Source: Qipengyuania marisflavi
Lineage (GTDB): Bacteria; Pseudomonadota; Alphaproteobacteria; Sphingomonadales; Sphingomonadaceae
Length of the DNA: 64,000 bases
Direction: 5' to 3'
Assembly (NCBI RefSeq): GCF_005884405.1
Contig: NZ_VCAO01000001.1
Span: 62,001 to 126,000 of the forward strand
Part shown: piece by piece, positions 18,720-26,936 of the stretch
Layout of the letters: each line of letters opens with the position of its first letter
How positions within the stretch are numbered: the first letter of the stretch is position 1
Notes under the pieces: model-generated
Seen by the model: only the letters and a program-made list of their open reading frames with translations
The model's database searches: none
What the model was told of the DNA's origin: nothing
Program-made: the position numbers and the translations under genes

Positions 18720-19597
18720 CGGCAAGCGCGGCCGAGGATTTCCTCGCCATGCTCGCCTCGGAACGCGGGGCAGCGCGCAATACCTTGCTGGCATATGGCC
18801 GTGACCTTGCACAAGCCGAGGAATTGCTTGGCGATCTGGCCACGGCGACGCCTGCACAACTCGCCAAACTAGGGCAAAGCTGGTCCGCACTCGCGCCGTC
18901 CACAGTGTCACGCAAGGCGTCGGCTCTGCGGCAGTTCTATGGCTTCCTGATCGACGAAGGCCTGCGTGAAGATGATCCGTCGCAAGCCTTGCCGCGCCCA
19001 GCCGCGCGGCGGCCACTGCCCAAGATCCTCTCGCATGGCGAAGTGGAGGCGTTGTTCCAGCAAGCGGAGCGCGATGCGGCAGGTGACGCACCTGCGGCAG
19101 TGCGGCTGCTTACTCTACTCGAACTTCTCTATGGCTCCGGCCTGCGCGCGACCGAGCTGGTTTCCCTGCCGCTTTCCGCCGTGCCGCGCGATGCTCCGTT
19201 TTTGACAGTCACGGGGAAGGGTGGGCAGGCCCGGATGGTACCGGTCAGTGGTCGTGCCAAAACCGCCATCGCGCGGTGGCTGCCACTGCGGGTGGGCGCC
19301 AGCGCATGGCTGTTCCCGTCTCGTCAGGCGCATCTTACACGCATCCGGCTCTATCAAATGCTCAAGGAATTGGCTCTGCGCGCGGATTTACCGCCTGAAA
19401 AGCTCAGTCCGCACGTCCTGCGGCACGCCTTTGCCACGCATCTGCTGGAGGGCGGGGCTGATTTGCGCGCGCTGCAAACACTGCTTGGTCATGCCGATAT
19501 CGCGACCACGCAGATCTATACCCACGTCGATGCGGCGCGGCTGGTGAAACTGGTTAATGAACGTCACCCGCTTGCGCGCGGACGCGCTTCGGACTAG
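18716..19597 (+). CDS. xerD: Tyrosine recombinase XerD
   Basis: 293 residues. An N-terminal SAM-like core-binding domain (about 5-85) is followed by the catalytic domain with the expected residues: Arg in GLRATELVSL, Lys in TVTGKGGQ, H-x-x-R in SPHVLRHAFATHLLEGGA, His in LLGHADIATTQ and the nucleophile Tyr in IYTHVD. It resolves chromosome dimers at dif with XerC. The GTG start overlaps the upstream stop (GTGA). The next gene is accA, 10 bp away. XerC is the alternative name; the accA neighbourhood favours XerD. No att-like repeats flank it, so it is not a mobile-element integrase. Confidence 0.9.
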   Translation: MTASAAEDFLAMLASERGAARNTLLAYGRDLAQAEELLGDLATATPAQLAKLGQSWSALAPSTVSRKASALRQFYGFLIDEGLREDDPSQALPRPAARRPLPKILSHGEVEALFQQAERDAAGDAPAAVRLLTLLELLYGSGLRATELVSLPLSAVPRDAPFLTVTGKGGQARMVPVSGRAKTAIARWLPLRVGASAWLFPSRQAHLTRIRLYQMLKELALRADLPPEKLSPHVLRHAFATHLLEGGADLRALQTLLGHADIATTQIYTHVDAARLVKLVNERHPLARGRASD

Positions 19598-19607
19598 CGA
19601 CTTCGCG

Positions 19608-20552
19608 ATGATTTCTTACCTCGAATTCGAGAAACCTGTCGCCCAGCTCGAGCAGCGCATCGCAGACCTGCGCGCTGCGTCCGAAGGGGACGAGGTCGAT
19701 ATTGCCAACGAGTTGCAGCGGCTTGAGCTCAAGAGCGCCGAATTGCTTGCCAGCACTTATGCCGCGCTGTCGCCGTGGCAAAAGACGCAGGTCGCCCGGC
19801 ATCCTTCGCGCCCGCATTTTCGTGATTATGTCGAATTTGCTTTCGATGAGTTCGTCCCGCTGGGCGGTGATCGTTGTTATGGCGATGACGAGGCCATTCT
19901 GGGCGGCTTTGCCAGCCTGAACGGTCGCAAGCTGGTGCTGATCGGTCATGAGAAGGGCAATGACACTGCCAGCCGCATCCGGCATAATTTCGGCATGGGC
20001 AAGCCCGAGGGTTATCGCAAGGCGATCCGGCTGATGGAACTGGCGGGACGTTTTGGCCTGCCGGTGGTTACTCTGGTCGATACTTCGGGCGCGTTTCCGG
20101 GGATCGAAGCTGAAGAACGCGGCCAGGCCGAAGCGATTGCCCGTTCGACCGAGGCGTGTCTGGCGCTGCCTGTACCAATGGTGTCCACAATTGTGGGCGA
20201 GGGCGGGTCAGGCGGCGCGGTCGCGCTGGCCAGTGCCGAACGTGTCCTGATGATGGAGCACGCGGTCTATTCAGTGATCAGCCCCGAAGGGTGCGCCTCG
20301 ATCCTGTGGCGCACTGCGGAAAAGGCGCCTGAGGCAGCCGAGGCGATGAAGATCACCGCACAAAATCTTGCGGCAATCGGAGTGATCGATCGCATTGTCA
20401 CCGAACCGGTCGGCGGCGCACACCGTGATCCTCGCGGTGCGGCAGAGATGCTTGGCGTGGCAATCGGAGAGGAGCTCGACATGCTATCGAATCGCTCCGC
20501 AACTGAGCTGCGACGGATGCGTGAAGAGCGGTTTTTGACAATGGCTGGCTGA
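19608..20552 (+). CDS. accA: Acetyl-CoA carboxylase carboxyltransferase, alpha subunit
   Basis: 314 residues. It begins MISYLEFEKPVAQLEQRIADL, the usual helical hook, and contains NFGMGKPEGYRKAIRLMELA and LVDTSGAFPGIEAEERGQAE, followed by the oxyanion turn GEGGSGGAVALA near residue 200. With AccD it transfers carboxyl from carboxybiotin to acetyl-CoA for fatty acid synthesis. A longer in-frame start at 19557 lies inside xerD and is rejected. The stop region (20544-20560) holds a small GCTGGC/GCCAGC hairpin that might help termination. Confidence 0.95.
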   Translation: MISYLEFEKPVAQLEQRIADLRAASEGDEVDIANELQRLELKSAELLASTYAALSPWQKTQVARHPSRPHFRDYVEFAFDEFVPLGGDRCYGDDEAILGGFASLNGRKLVLIGHEKGNDTASRIRHNFGMGKPEGYRKAIRLMELAGRFGLPVVTLVDTSGAFPGIEAEERGQAEAIARSTEACLALPVPMVSTIVGEGGSGGAVALASAERVLMMEHAVYSVISPEGCASILWRTAEKAPEAAEAMKITAQNLAAIGVIDRIVTEPVGGAHRDPRGAAEMLGVAIGEELDMLSNRSATELRRMREERFLTMAG

Positions 20553-20668
20553 CGGCCAGCACACGCACGCGGGAACAAAGCCTGCGGTCCCCCTGTTTCT
20601 CCTCATGTACATGAGCTTGGTCGCGCGCCTCGGTATGTGGTTGCGCGCCGAGATTTGGGAGCCCGCAC

Positions 20669-22144
20669 ATGACACCGATCAAAACAGCCGCAATTTCCAC
20701 CACCGCTCTGCTTTCGCTCACCCTTGCCGGGTGCGGACCATTGGGCGGGGCAAATATTCCCAGCGCCTCCGCGCCGATTACCCAGACTGAAGCACAGCAG
20801 GGTGCGCAGGCACATCCGCAGCTGCTGAATGAATTTGGCGGCGCGATGACCGGCTCGCAGGCGCAATATGTCGAACAGGTTGGCAAGAATATCGCGGTCC
20901 AGTCGGGCCTCGGCAATGCGCGCGAATCCTTCACCGTGTCGCTGCTCAACAGCCCGGTGAACAATGCTTTCGCGATTCCCGGCGGATATATTTATACCAC
21001 GCGCCAGTTGGTCGGCCTGATGAACAATGAAGCCGAACTTGCCGGTGTGCTGGGGCATGAGGTCGGCCATGTTGCCGCCCGCCATTCGCAGCGGCGCCAG
21101 GCCAAAGCACAACAAAACTCGCTGCTCGGCGCCGCTGGTGCGATTCTTTCAGGTGTGCTGCTCGGCAATTCGGGGATTGGTCAGCAGATCGGCCAGACCC
21201 TGATGCAGGGTTCGCAGTTGTTGACGCTGAAATTTTCGCGTTCGCAGGAGCTTGAAGCTGATGATCTGGGTATCCGTTATCTCAATCAGGCGGGTTACGA
21301 TCCCCATGCCATGGGCACCGTGCTGCGCAGTCTGGCGATGCAAAACTCGCTAGACGCCCGTGTGCAGGGCCGCGATGACGCACGCATTCCAGCGTGGGCT
21401 TCGACTCACCCCGATCCGGCGAGCCGGGTCCAAAGCGCGCTGGCGAAGGCGCAAGGCGGCACAGGCGTCACCAATCGTGACACCTTCCTTACGCGTATCG
21501 ACGGCCTGTTGTATGGCGATGATCCCAAACAGGGCGTCATCGAGGGACGCCAGTTCATCCATCCCGATATGCGCTTGTCCTTCACTGCACCGCAGGGTTT
21601 TTACATGGTCAATGGCACACGGGCCGTAACAATCAGCGGCCAGTCTGGTCGTGCGCAGCTGACCCTGGCGCCGTATAATGGCAACCTCAACAATTACGTT
21701 GGGACCGTTTTTGCCGGATTGAGCAAGGAACAGCAGGTTCAGCCGCAGGGCATCCAGCGTACCACAGTCAACGGCATCCCAGCAGCTTACGGTACGGCGC
21801 GCGTGAATTCGGGCAATGGTCAGGTGGATGTGACGGTGTTTGCTTATGAGTTCGCCAATAATCAGGCGTACCATTTCCTGGCAATCTCACCCGCAGGCCA
21901 GGCGAGCGCGTTCAATTCCATGTTTGGATCGATGCGCAAGATCAGCGCACAGGAAGCGGCGAACGTAATCCCGCGCGTTATCGACGTGGTGACGGTGGGC
22001 GCGAATGATTCCACCCAGTCGCTCGCGAGCCGGATGGCGTACACCGACAATCAGCTGGAACGGTTCCGTGTGCTCAATGGTCTGAGCGGCAATGAAAATG
22101 TGTCCCGCGGCCAGAAGGTCAAGATCGTCGTTCGCGGACGCTAA
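20669..22144 (+). CDS. M48-family zinc metalloprotease lipoprotein
   Basis: 491 residues. A lipobox LTLAGC at about residues 17-22 predicts a lipid-anchored periplasmic protein. The M48 domain shows NAFAIPGGYIYTTRQL and HEVGHVAARHSQR, in which HExxH binds zinc, and SRSQELEADDLGIRYL, which supplies the third ligand Glu. The middle (about 275-400) is a beta-rich domain. The last 50 residues (STQSLASRMAYTDNQLERF to VKIVVRG) resemble a LysM-type module. Families such as BepA and LoiP survey outer-membrane proteins, and a similar role is inferred. GGGAG-like Shine-Dalgarno precedes the ATG. It ends 27 bp before a strong bidirectional terminator. Confidence 0.9.
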   Translation: MTPIKTAAISTTALLSLTLAGCGPLGGANIPSASAPITQTEAQQGAQAHPQLLNEFGGAMTGSQAQYVEQVGKNIAVQSGLGNARESFTVSLLNSPVNNAFAIPGGYIYTTRQLVGLMNNEAELAGVLGHEVGHVAARHSQRRQAKAQQNSLLGAAGAILSGVLLGNSGIGQQIGQTLMQGSQLLTLKFSRSQELEADDLGIRYLNQAGYDPHAMGTVLRSLAMQNSLDARVQGRDDARIPAWASTHPDPASRVQSALAKAQGGTGVTNRDTFLTRIDGLLYGDDPKQGVIEGRQFIHPDMRLSFTAPQGFYMVNGTRAVTISGQSGRAQLTLAPYNGNLNNYVGTVFAGLSKEQQVQPQGIQRTTVNGIPAAYGTARVNSGNGQVDVTVFAYEFANNQAYHFLAISPAGQASAFNSMFGSMRKISAQEAANVIPRVIDVVTVGANDSTQSLASRMAYTDNQLERFRVLNGLSGNENVSRGQKVKIVVRGR

Positions 22145-22171
22145 TCACGGTGTAAAGTTCGGGCAAAGAAA

Positions 22172-22199
22172 AAGGCGGCGGGGATAGCCCCGCCGCCTT
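22172..22199. terminator. Bidirectional rho-independent terminator
   Basis: A perfect 12-bp stem (AAGGCGGCGGGG and its complement) with an ATAG loop stands between the M48 gene and the convergent pilin gene, with A and T runs on both sides. It can end both transcripts. Confidence 0.85.
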
Positions 22200-22221
22200 A
22201 ATCAATTACTTAACGCTTGAA

Positions 22222-22401
22222 TTATGCGCCAGAATTAGTGGCGCTCATCGTGGTCTTGACCGTGTCGAAGGTCGTCGACAGCTCGGTGCCGAGGCTCTGC
22301 ATTGCAGTGATTGCAGCAACTGCGATGAGGGCAGCGATCAGACCATATTCAATGGCAGTGGCGCCCTGTTCGTCGCGAGCAAGCTTGTTGAAGAATTTCA
22401 T
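22222..22401 (-). CDS. Flp/Fap-type pilin
   Basis: The 59-residue protein begins MKFFNKLARDEQGATAIEYG, a class III (type IVb) prepilin leader with cleavage expected after Gly13 and the Glu5-like EYGL motif, followed by a hydrophobic helix LIAALIAVAAITAMQSLG. Flp pilins are processed by TadV/CpaA and assembled by the Tad machine for surface adherence. No tad/cpa genes lie in the window. The spacing to the second pilin gene upstream is 121 bp. Confidence 0.93.
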   Translation of the reverse strand: MKFFNKLARDEQGATAIEYGLIAALIAVAAITAMQSLGTELSTTFDTVKTTMSATNSGA

Positions 22402-22522
22402 GTTTCGTCTCCTGGTTGGTTTTCGGTACCCGGCTCGTCCCGTAGAGCCGGACCGAGCAATTCGCATTGTGTCTTCGAGAGGTTGAGAAATCCCTAACTC
22501 GCAACCCCAGTTTCTTGTCTCA

Positions 22523-22705
22523 TTACGCGCCTGTAGCGGTGGTGACCTTGGACGAAACTTCCGTCCACATAGCGATCGATTCAGTCCCGAGGGCCTGAAC
22601 AGCTCCCACCATCGCAAGGAATATAAGAGCAAGAATCAGCCCGTATTCAACAGCCGTTGCACCGCGTGTGTCGCGCCCCAGTTTTTTGAGGAAATCGATC
22701 ATCAT
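22523..22705 (-). CDS. Second Flp/Fap-type pilin
   Basis: 60 residues, MMIDFLKKLGRDTRGATAVE then YGLILALIFLAMVGAVQALG, the same leader, EYGL and helix plan as the adjacent pilin but well diverged in the C-terminal part. Tandem, same strand; duplicates of this kind are common in alphaproteobacteria. Two Met codons lie at the start (22705 and 22702). The intergenic region to mutT (22706-22790) must carry its promoter. Confidence 0.9.
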   Translation of the reverse strand: MMIDFLKKLGRDTRGATAVEYGLILALIFLAMVGAVQALGTESIAMWTEVSSKVTTATGA

Positions 22706-22790
22706 GTGTTGCCCTGTTTGTCGAAGTCAAAGCTGACGATGCAGAGATACCGGCGAGCCAGTTAAGAAAGTGTTGAAGGGAGCGAAAGAA

Positions 22791-23213
22791 TTGGAAAAAA
22801 TTCCGACATGGCGCTGTGTCGTCGCGCTGGCTTTGGCCGATAATCAGGGGCGCTGGTTGATGCACCAGCGCCCCATCAGCAAACATCACGGCGGCTTGTG
22901 GGAATTTCCTGGCGGCAAGGTCGAACCAGGCGAAACCCCTGCAAATGCGTTGGTTCGAGAGAGCGAAGAGGAGCTGGGGATCGTATTGGCGCCCAGTGAG
23001 CTTGCTCCACTCGCCTTCGCTCAGGAGGAAGCGGACGCCGTGCCAAACCCGATTGTCATCCTGCTTTACACTTCGCGCATCTGGAGCGGCACACCGCTGT
23101 CCAGAGAGGGCGGGGCAGTGGACTGGTACACGCCGTTGCAGATTGCCGAACTGGCCCGTCCGCCGCTTGATATCGCGCTGTGTGAAAAGCTGTTCGGTGA
23201 AAGCGCGACTTAG
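22791..23213 (+). CDS. mutT: MutT-type Nudix hydrolase (8-oxo-dGTP diphosphatase)
   Basis: About 140 residues with a complete Nudix box GGKVEPGETPANALVRESEEEL (Gx5Ex7REUxEExGU spread over 23 positions). It should hydrolyse oxidised nucleotides such as 8-oxo-dGTP. The TTG at 22791 is favoured because AAGGGAG at 22776-22782 is well placed; a GTG at 22770 would add seven residues. The stop at 23213 lies 4 nt before the -35 element of tRNA-Arg. Confidence 0.85.
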   Translation: MEKIPTWRCVVALALADNQGRWLMHQRPISKHHGGLWEFPGGKVEPGETPANALVRESEEELGIVLAPSELAPLAFAQEEADAVPNPIVILLYTSRIWSGTPLSREGGAVDWYTPLQIAELARPPLDIALCEKLFGESAT

Positions 23214-23216
23214 GGA

Positions 23217-23245
23217 TTGCCAAGCTGGCGGGACCTACCTATGTG
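23217..23245 (+). promoter_or_regulatory. Promoter of tRNA-Arg
   Basis: TTGCCA at 23217-23222 and TATGTG at 23240-23245 are separated by exactly 17 bp, followed by the GC-rich GCGCCC discriminator, and the tRNA starts 13 nt beyond. The same layout precedes the other tRNA genes in the window. Confidence 0.7.
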
Positions 23246-23258
23246 GCGCCCTCCAAGT

Positions 23259-23335
23259 GCGCCCGTAGCTCAGCTGGATAGAGTACCTGACTACGAATCA
23301 GGGGGCCGGAGGTTCGAATCCTTCCGGGCGCACCA
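23259..23335 (+). tRNA. tRNA-Arg (ACG)
   Basis: 77 nt including an encoded CCA. Acceptor GCGCCCG pairs with CGGGCGC; D arm GCTC...GAGT; anticodon stem CCTGA/TCAGG around CTACGAA with anticodon ACG at 23293-23295; T arm GGAGG-TTCGAAT-CCTTC. A34 would be converted to inosine, reading CGU/CGC/CGA. Confidence 0.97.
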
Positions 23336-23337
23336 CT

Positions 23338-23372
23338 AAACAGGCCTCTCCTTGATCAGGAGGGGCCTGTTT
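23338..23372 (+). terminator. Terminator after tRNA-Arg
   Basis: AAACAGGCC (23338-23346) pairs with GGCCTGTTT (23364-23372), and inner CTCCT/AGGAG extends the stem. It lies 3 nt after the tRNA CCA end. Confidence 0.85.
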
Positions 23373-23427
23373 GCGTTTGGGGGTCCGACATTATTCGCTG
23401 CGTCGGTCGATTTTCCCCAGCACGCTG

Positions 23428-23826
23428 CTACTCGGCATCATCCTCAAGCCGGTGCATATCGTCATCGCTGAAGCCGAAATGATGCCCCGCTTCATGCACA
23501 ACGACATGGCGGACAAGATCGTCCATGCGAACTCCGGTCTCTCGCCACTCGGCAATCAATGGCTGGCGAAACAGCCATATCTGCGCGGGCATCCTTCCGC
23601 TTGCCCAGATCGAGCGATCCGGGAGCGCCTCGCCTTCATACAGACCGCTCAATTGCCAGCGGTCCGTCAAATCTACAGCCGCCAGCTGTTCCGCAGTTGC
23701 AAACTCTTCGACCCTCAGAACGACTTCGCCCAGCTTGGTGCGGAACTCGGCGGGAAGGGCGGCAAGCGAGGCTTCTGCCATGGCTTGCATCGTTTCCAGA
23801 GTTGGCGGGTGGGCGGACCGGAGCAT
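23428..23826 (-). CDS. Metallopeptidase-like zincin (DUF1025/MMP-like)
   Basis: 132 residues from the ATG at 23826. The C-terminal half contains VRHVVVHEAGHHFGFSDDDM (about residues 100-122), an HExxHHFG zinc motif of the small minimal-zincin family. The N-terminal segment (PPTLETMQAMAEASLAALPA) also matches the family. An upstream TTG would add 12 residues without a ribosome binding site. Substrates of the family are unknown. It is convergent with tRNA-Arg and divergent from the hemerythrin gene. Confidence 0.85.
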   Translation of the reverse strand: MLRSAHPPTLETMQAMAEASLAALPAEFRTKLGEVVLRVEEFATAEQLAAVDLTDRWQLSGLYEGEALPDRSIWASGRMPAQIWLFRQPLIAEWRETGVRMDDLVRHVVVHEAGHHFGFSDDDMHRLEDDAE

Positions 23827-23914
23827 CCCGCCGGATATGGGAAGGCTGCCAGCACGGGGCAAGTCATTGGAACTACGCCCGCTGTCACCTGTTCATCTGA
23901 CAAAGGAGAAAACT

Positions 23915-24406
23915 ATGGCCGAAACACAGGAAATTTTCGCTCGTTTGAAGAAAGATCATGATCGCCACCGCGAACTGCTCGACCAGATCCTTGCCACCAG
24001 CGGCGAGAGCGACGAGCGAGAAAAGCTGTTTGTCCAGCTGACGAAGGAGCTCAAGGGGCACGCGTCGGCCGAAGAGCAGGCGCTGTATTCAACCATGCTG
24101 CGCAAACCCCCGACCACCGATGACACGCGCCATTCGGTGGCTGAGCATCACGAAATCGAAGAAGCGCTCAACGATCTTGCCGCCACCGATATGGCAACCG
24201 GCGGATGGTTGACCAAGTTCAAGACATTCGACCATGACTATCGGCACCACATCGACGAGGAAGAGCAGGACCACTTCCCCGAATTTGCCAAACATCTGGA
24301 CGAAGCGGATATGGAGCATATGCGGAGCGTCTTCGAAAAGCGTAAGAAGGCCGAGAAGGCCGCCGCCGAGGTGACGCCAGAGAAGAAAGAGGCAGCCAAG
24401 GAGTAG
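23915..24406 (+). CDS. Hemerythrin-domain protein
   Basis: 163 residues, a four-helix HHE bundle. Iron ligands are visible as His in KKDHDRHREL (about residues 13-21), HASAEEQ (about 49-55), HHEIEEAL (about 79-86), and FDHDYRHHIDEEEQDHFPEF (about 105-124). The C-terminal tail is Lys/Glu/Ala-rich and probably disordered. AAAGGAGA provides a strong ribosome binding site. Such proteins sense or carry oxygen/NO or store iron. The phospholipase-D gene follows by 25 bp. Confidence 0.9.
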   Translation: MAETQEIFARLKKDHDRHRELLDQILATSGESDEREKLFVQLTKELKGHASAEEQALYSTMLRKPPTTDDTRHSVAEHHEIEEALNDLAATDMATGGWLTKFKTFDHDYRHHIDEEEQDHFPEFAKHLDEADMEHMRSVFEKRKKAEKAAAEVTPEKKEAAKE

Positions 24407-24431
24407 CTTGCTGCCGAGGGGGAATTAAGAC

Positions 24432-25967
24432 TTGAGTGACAATGAAGACCCGCGATGCGTGTCGCGTCTCGACCCGAGTGAAGAGCCAGGCGTATGGCGC
24501 TTTGCCCGGGCCACGCGGGCGCGCGTGGTCATCGATGGCGAGGATTATTTCGCTTGTATGCAGCAGGCCATGCTGCGTACCCAGAAGCGGATCTTACTGG
24601 TCGGCTGGGATTTCGATACCCGCATCCATCTGGGGCAAGGCCGCAAGTGGTGGCAGCGCAGTTACCGCAATGATCATCCTGCGCGGCTGGGCAGCTTCTT
24701 CGCGTGGCTGGTGCGGCATCGTCCGGGGCTGGATATCCGCATCCTCAAATGGAGCTATGGCCTGCTGACGTTTTTCAAACGCGGCGCCATGTGGATCGAT
24801 GTGATCCGCTGGATGATCCACAGCCGCATAACGTTCAAATTCGATACAGCGCATCCGGTTGCCTGCAGCCACCATCAAAAAATCGTAGTGCTGGATGACC
24901 GCATGGCAGTGTGCGGCGGCATCGACATGACCGATGGCCGCTGGGATACGCGTGAGCATGTAGAAGACGACCCCAAGCGCAAGAGCCCCTGGGGAATTGC
25001 CTATGGCCCGTGGCACGATGCCTCGATGATGATGGAGGGCGATATTGCATTGGCCTTGTCCGAACTGTGCCAGGATCGCTGGATCCGGGCAGGTGGCGAG
25101 CCGCTGGAGCAAATTGAGCCGCCCGAGGAAAGCCCGTGGCCTGAAGGGCTGGAAGCGCATTTCAAGAATGTCGAAATCGGGATTGCCCGGACCCGCGCGA
25201 AGTTCCGCGAGTGGGACGGCGTCGATGAAATCGAACAGCTCTATGTCCAGCATATCAAGCGCGCCAAGCGGCTGATCTATGCCGAAAGCCAGTATTTCGC
25301 ATCACGTGTGGTGGCCGAAGCCATCCTCTCGCGTGTGCAAGAAGACGATCCGCCCGAAATCGTGGTGGTCCATCCCGCCCATGCCGATGGCTGGCTGGAG
25401 ATGCAGGCCATGGACCATGCTCGTGCCGAACTGGTCCGGTGCATCGAAGAGGCTGATCACAAGGGACGGTTTAGCATCTGGAACCCGTTTACCGGCGAGA
25501 CAGCAATCTATGTCCACGCCAAGATCATGATCGTCGATGACGAGATATTGCGCATCGGGTCGGCCAATCTCAACAACCGTTCAATGGGCCTCGACAGCGA
25601 ATGCGACGTGTTCATTGATGCTGCGCGTGAGGGCAATGGACACGCGGCGGAGGAAATCGGCAAGCTGCGCCATTCGCTGCTGGGCGAGCATTGCGGGTTG
25701 GATTACGATGACGTGCCGGAGATGCTCGAACGGTTTGGTTCGATGGCGACGATGATCGACCATTCGCAGGAGGATCAGTCCCGGCGGCTGGTCCGCTACC
25801 ACCCGCCAGACCTCAACGACGCGGAAGAGAATCTGGCGGAGTCGCAGTTTCTCGACCCCGAAAGCCCCGACGAGATGTTCGAGCCATTTGCCAAAGGCGG
25901 TCTATTCCGCAAAGGATCGCGTCTGGACAATATCCGCAGACGCATGACGAGGAATTCGCAAGGATGA
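24432..25967 (+). CDS. Phospholipase D-like/cardiolipin synthase-type protein
   Basis: 511 residues, TTG start at 24432 preceded by GAGGGGG. Two HKD motifs are present: HHQKIVVLDDRMAVCGGID (about 149-167) and HAKIMIVDDEILRIGSANLN (about 362-381). The spacing is that of bacterial PLD/cardiolipin synthases. There is no signal peptide or N-terminal membrane helix, which fits PLD-family transferases/hydrolases in the cytoplasm better than classical ClsA. The C-terminal 90 residues are acidic and unassigned. folE follows with an ATGA overlap. Confidence 0.88.
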   Translation: MSDNEDPRCVSRLDPSEEPGVWRFARATRARVVIDGEDYFACMQQAMLRTQKRILLVGWDFDTRIHLGQGRKWWQRSYRNDHPARLGSFFAWLVRHRPGLDIRILKWSYGLLTFFKRGAMWIDVIRWMIHSRITFKFDTAHPVACSHHQKIVVLDDRMAVCGGIDMTDGRWDTREHVEDDPKRKSPWGIAYGPWHDASMMMEGDIALALSELCQDRWIRAGGEPLEQIEPPEESPWPEGLEAHFKNVEIGIARTRAKFREWDGVDEIEQLYVQHIKRAKRLIYAESQYFASRVVAEAILSRVQEDDPPEIVVVHPAHADGWLEMQAMDHARAELVRCIEEADHKGRFSIWNPFTGETAIYVHAKIMIVDDEILRIGSANLNNRSMGLDSECDVFIDAAREGNGHAAEEIGKLRHSLLGEHCGLDYDDVPEMLERFGSMATMIDHSQEDQSRRLVRYHPPDLNDAEENLAESQFLDPESPDEMFEPFAKGGLFRKGSRLDNIRRRMTRNSQG

Positions 25968-26572
25968 GCAGCCTGGCAGGACCAGACGAAGACGATCCCC
26001 GCGGCAAACCGCCGGTGCCCGAGGAAGTGCAGGATGCAATTCGCACGCTGATCCGCTGGACTGGCGATGATCCGGAACGTGAGGGCCTGCTCGATACGCC
26101 GGCCCGCGTTGCGCGTGCGTGGAAGGAATATTGCCTCGGTTATAAAGAAGACCCGGCGCATCACCTCAGCCGTATTTTCGAGGAGGTTGGCGGCTATAAC
26201 GAGATCGTCCTGCTCAAGGATATTCCGTTCCAGTCGCATTGCGAGCATCATATGGCGCCGATCATCGGCAAGGCTGCGATTGCCTATCTGCCGACCGACC
26301 GCGTCGTGGGGATTTCCAAGCTGGCCCGCGTATTGCACGGCTTTGCGCGGCGGTTACAGGTTCAGGAACGCCTGACCGCAGAGGTCGCGGATTGCATTTG
26401 GGACCATCTCAAACCGCAAGGCGTCGCGGTGGTTATCGAGGCATCACACGCCTGCATGACCGCGCGCGGCGTCCGCACGCCTGGTGTGGCCATGACCACC
26501 AGCCGGATGATGGGGACATTTCTGGAAGACTCCCGCAGCCGTGAAGAAGTTCTCAAGCTGATGGGATATTGA
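25964..26572 (+). CDS. folE: GTP cyclohydrolase I
   Basis: 202 residues. It has FQSHCEHHMAPIIGKAAIAY with zinc ligands Cys and His (about residues 89-108), VVGISKLARVLHGFARRLQVQ, and SHACMTARGV for the third ligand Cys. It makes dihydroneopterin triphosphate for folate synthesis. Its start overlaps the PLD gene by 4 nt. Confidence 0.95.
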   Translation: MSSLAGPDEDDPRGKPPVPEEVQDAIRTLIRWTGDDPEREGLLDTPARVARAWKEYCLGYKEDPAHHLSRIFEEVGGYNEIVLLKDIPFQSHCEHHMAPIIGKAAIAYLPTDRVVGISKLARVLHGFARRLQVQERLTAEVADCIWDHLKPQGVAVVIEASHACMTARGVRTPGVAMTTSRMMGTFLEDSRSREEVLKLMGY

Positions 26573-26591
26573 AGCGGGCCTGACGCCGCTT
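26572..26591. terminator. Small hairpin between convergent genes
   Basis: AAGCGG (26572-26577) pairs with CCGCTT (26586-26591). It lies over the folE stop and the end of the opposite gene and has AT-rich flanks, so it may act in both directions. Confidence 0.4.
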
Positions 26592-26865
26592 AACCAAACA
26601 ATCTTTCGAAAAAGCCGGGCCGCTTGCGCCGGGGTGCGGTTTCACCGGCCAGCGTATAGAGATAATTGCCCAGCAGCACCGCCTGCTCCTTGCTCAGGAA
26701 ATAGCGATATTCGCGGACATCTTCGGCATCGTCGGGGCGTTTGCTGGCACTTTGCAGTTTAAGCGCGACACGTTCGCCCGCAGGATCGGCAGTCCACCCC
26801 AGCAGGATACCGAAATCCTGGTCTGCGGCGCCGGGAGTGCGCGGTTCTGGATCGCTGCGTGCCAT
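26590..26865 (-). CDS. Small conserved-looking protein, unknown
   Basis: 91 residues from ATG 26865, MARSDPEPRTPGAADQDFGI. The body (about 18-75) looks like one alpha/beta domain ending in REYRYFLSKEQAVLLGNYLY, followed by a basic linker and a C-terminal aromatic amphipathic end, FFERLFG. I do not recognise a family. It is on the minus strand between folE and the peroxiredoxin gene, separated from the latter by a terminator. Confidence 0.7.
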   Translation of the reverse strand: MARSDPEPRTPGAADQDFGILLGWTADPAGERVALKLQSASKRPDDAEDVREYRYFLSKEQAVLLGNYLYTLAGETAPRRKRPGFFERLFG

Positions 26866-26877
26866 ATCCAAAAGACT

Positions 26878-26912
26878 GCGCCCCGCATTGCGAGTCGGGC
26901 AAGGCGGGGCGC
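26878..26912. terminator. Terminator of the peroxiredoxin gene
   Basis: GCGCCCCGC (26878-26886) pairs perfectly with GCGGGGCGC (26904-26912). On the minus strand it follows the peroxiredoxin stop and is followed by AGTCTTTT; on the plus strand TGGTTTTT follows, so it may be bidirectional. Confidence 0.75.
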
Positions 26913-26936
26913 TGGTTTTTCCGCAGTTATGTGCGT

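Noticed and set aside
18716-19597. Integrase of a mobile element
   Set aside because: The gene sits between housekeeping genes, shows XerD features and has no flanking repeats or tRNA target.
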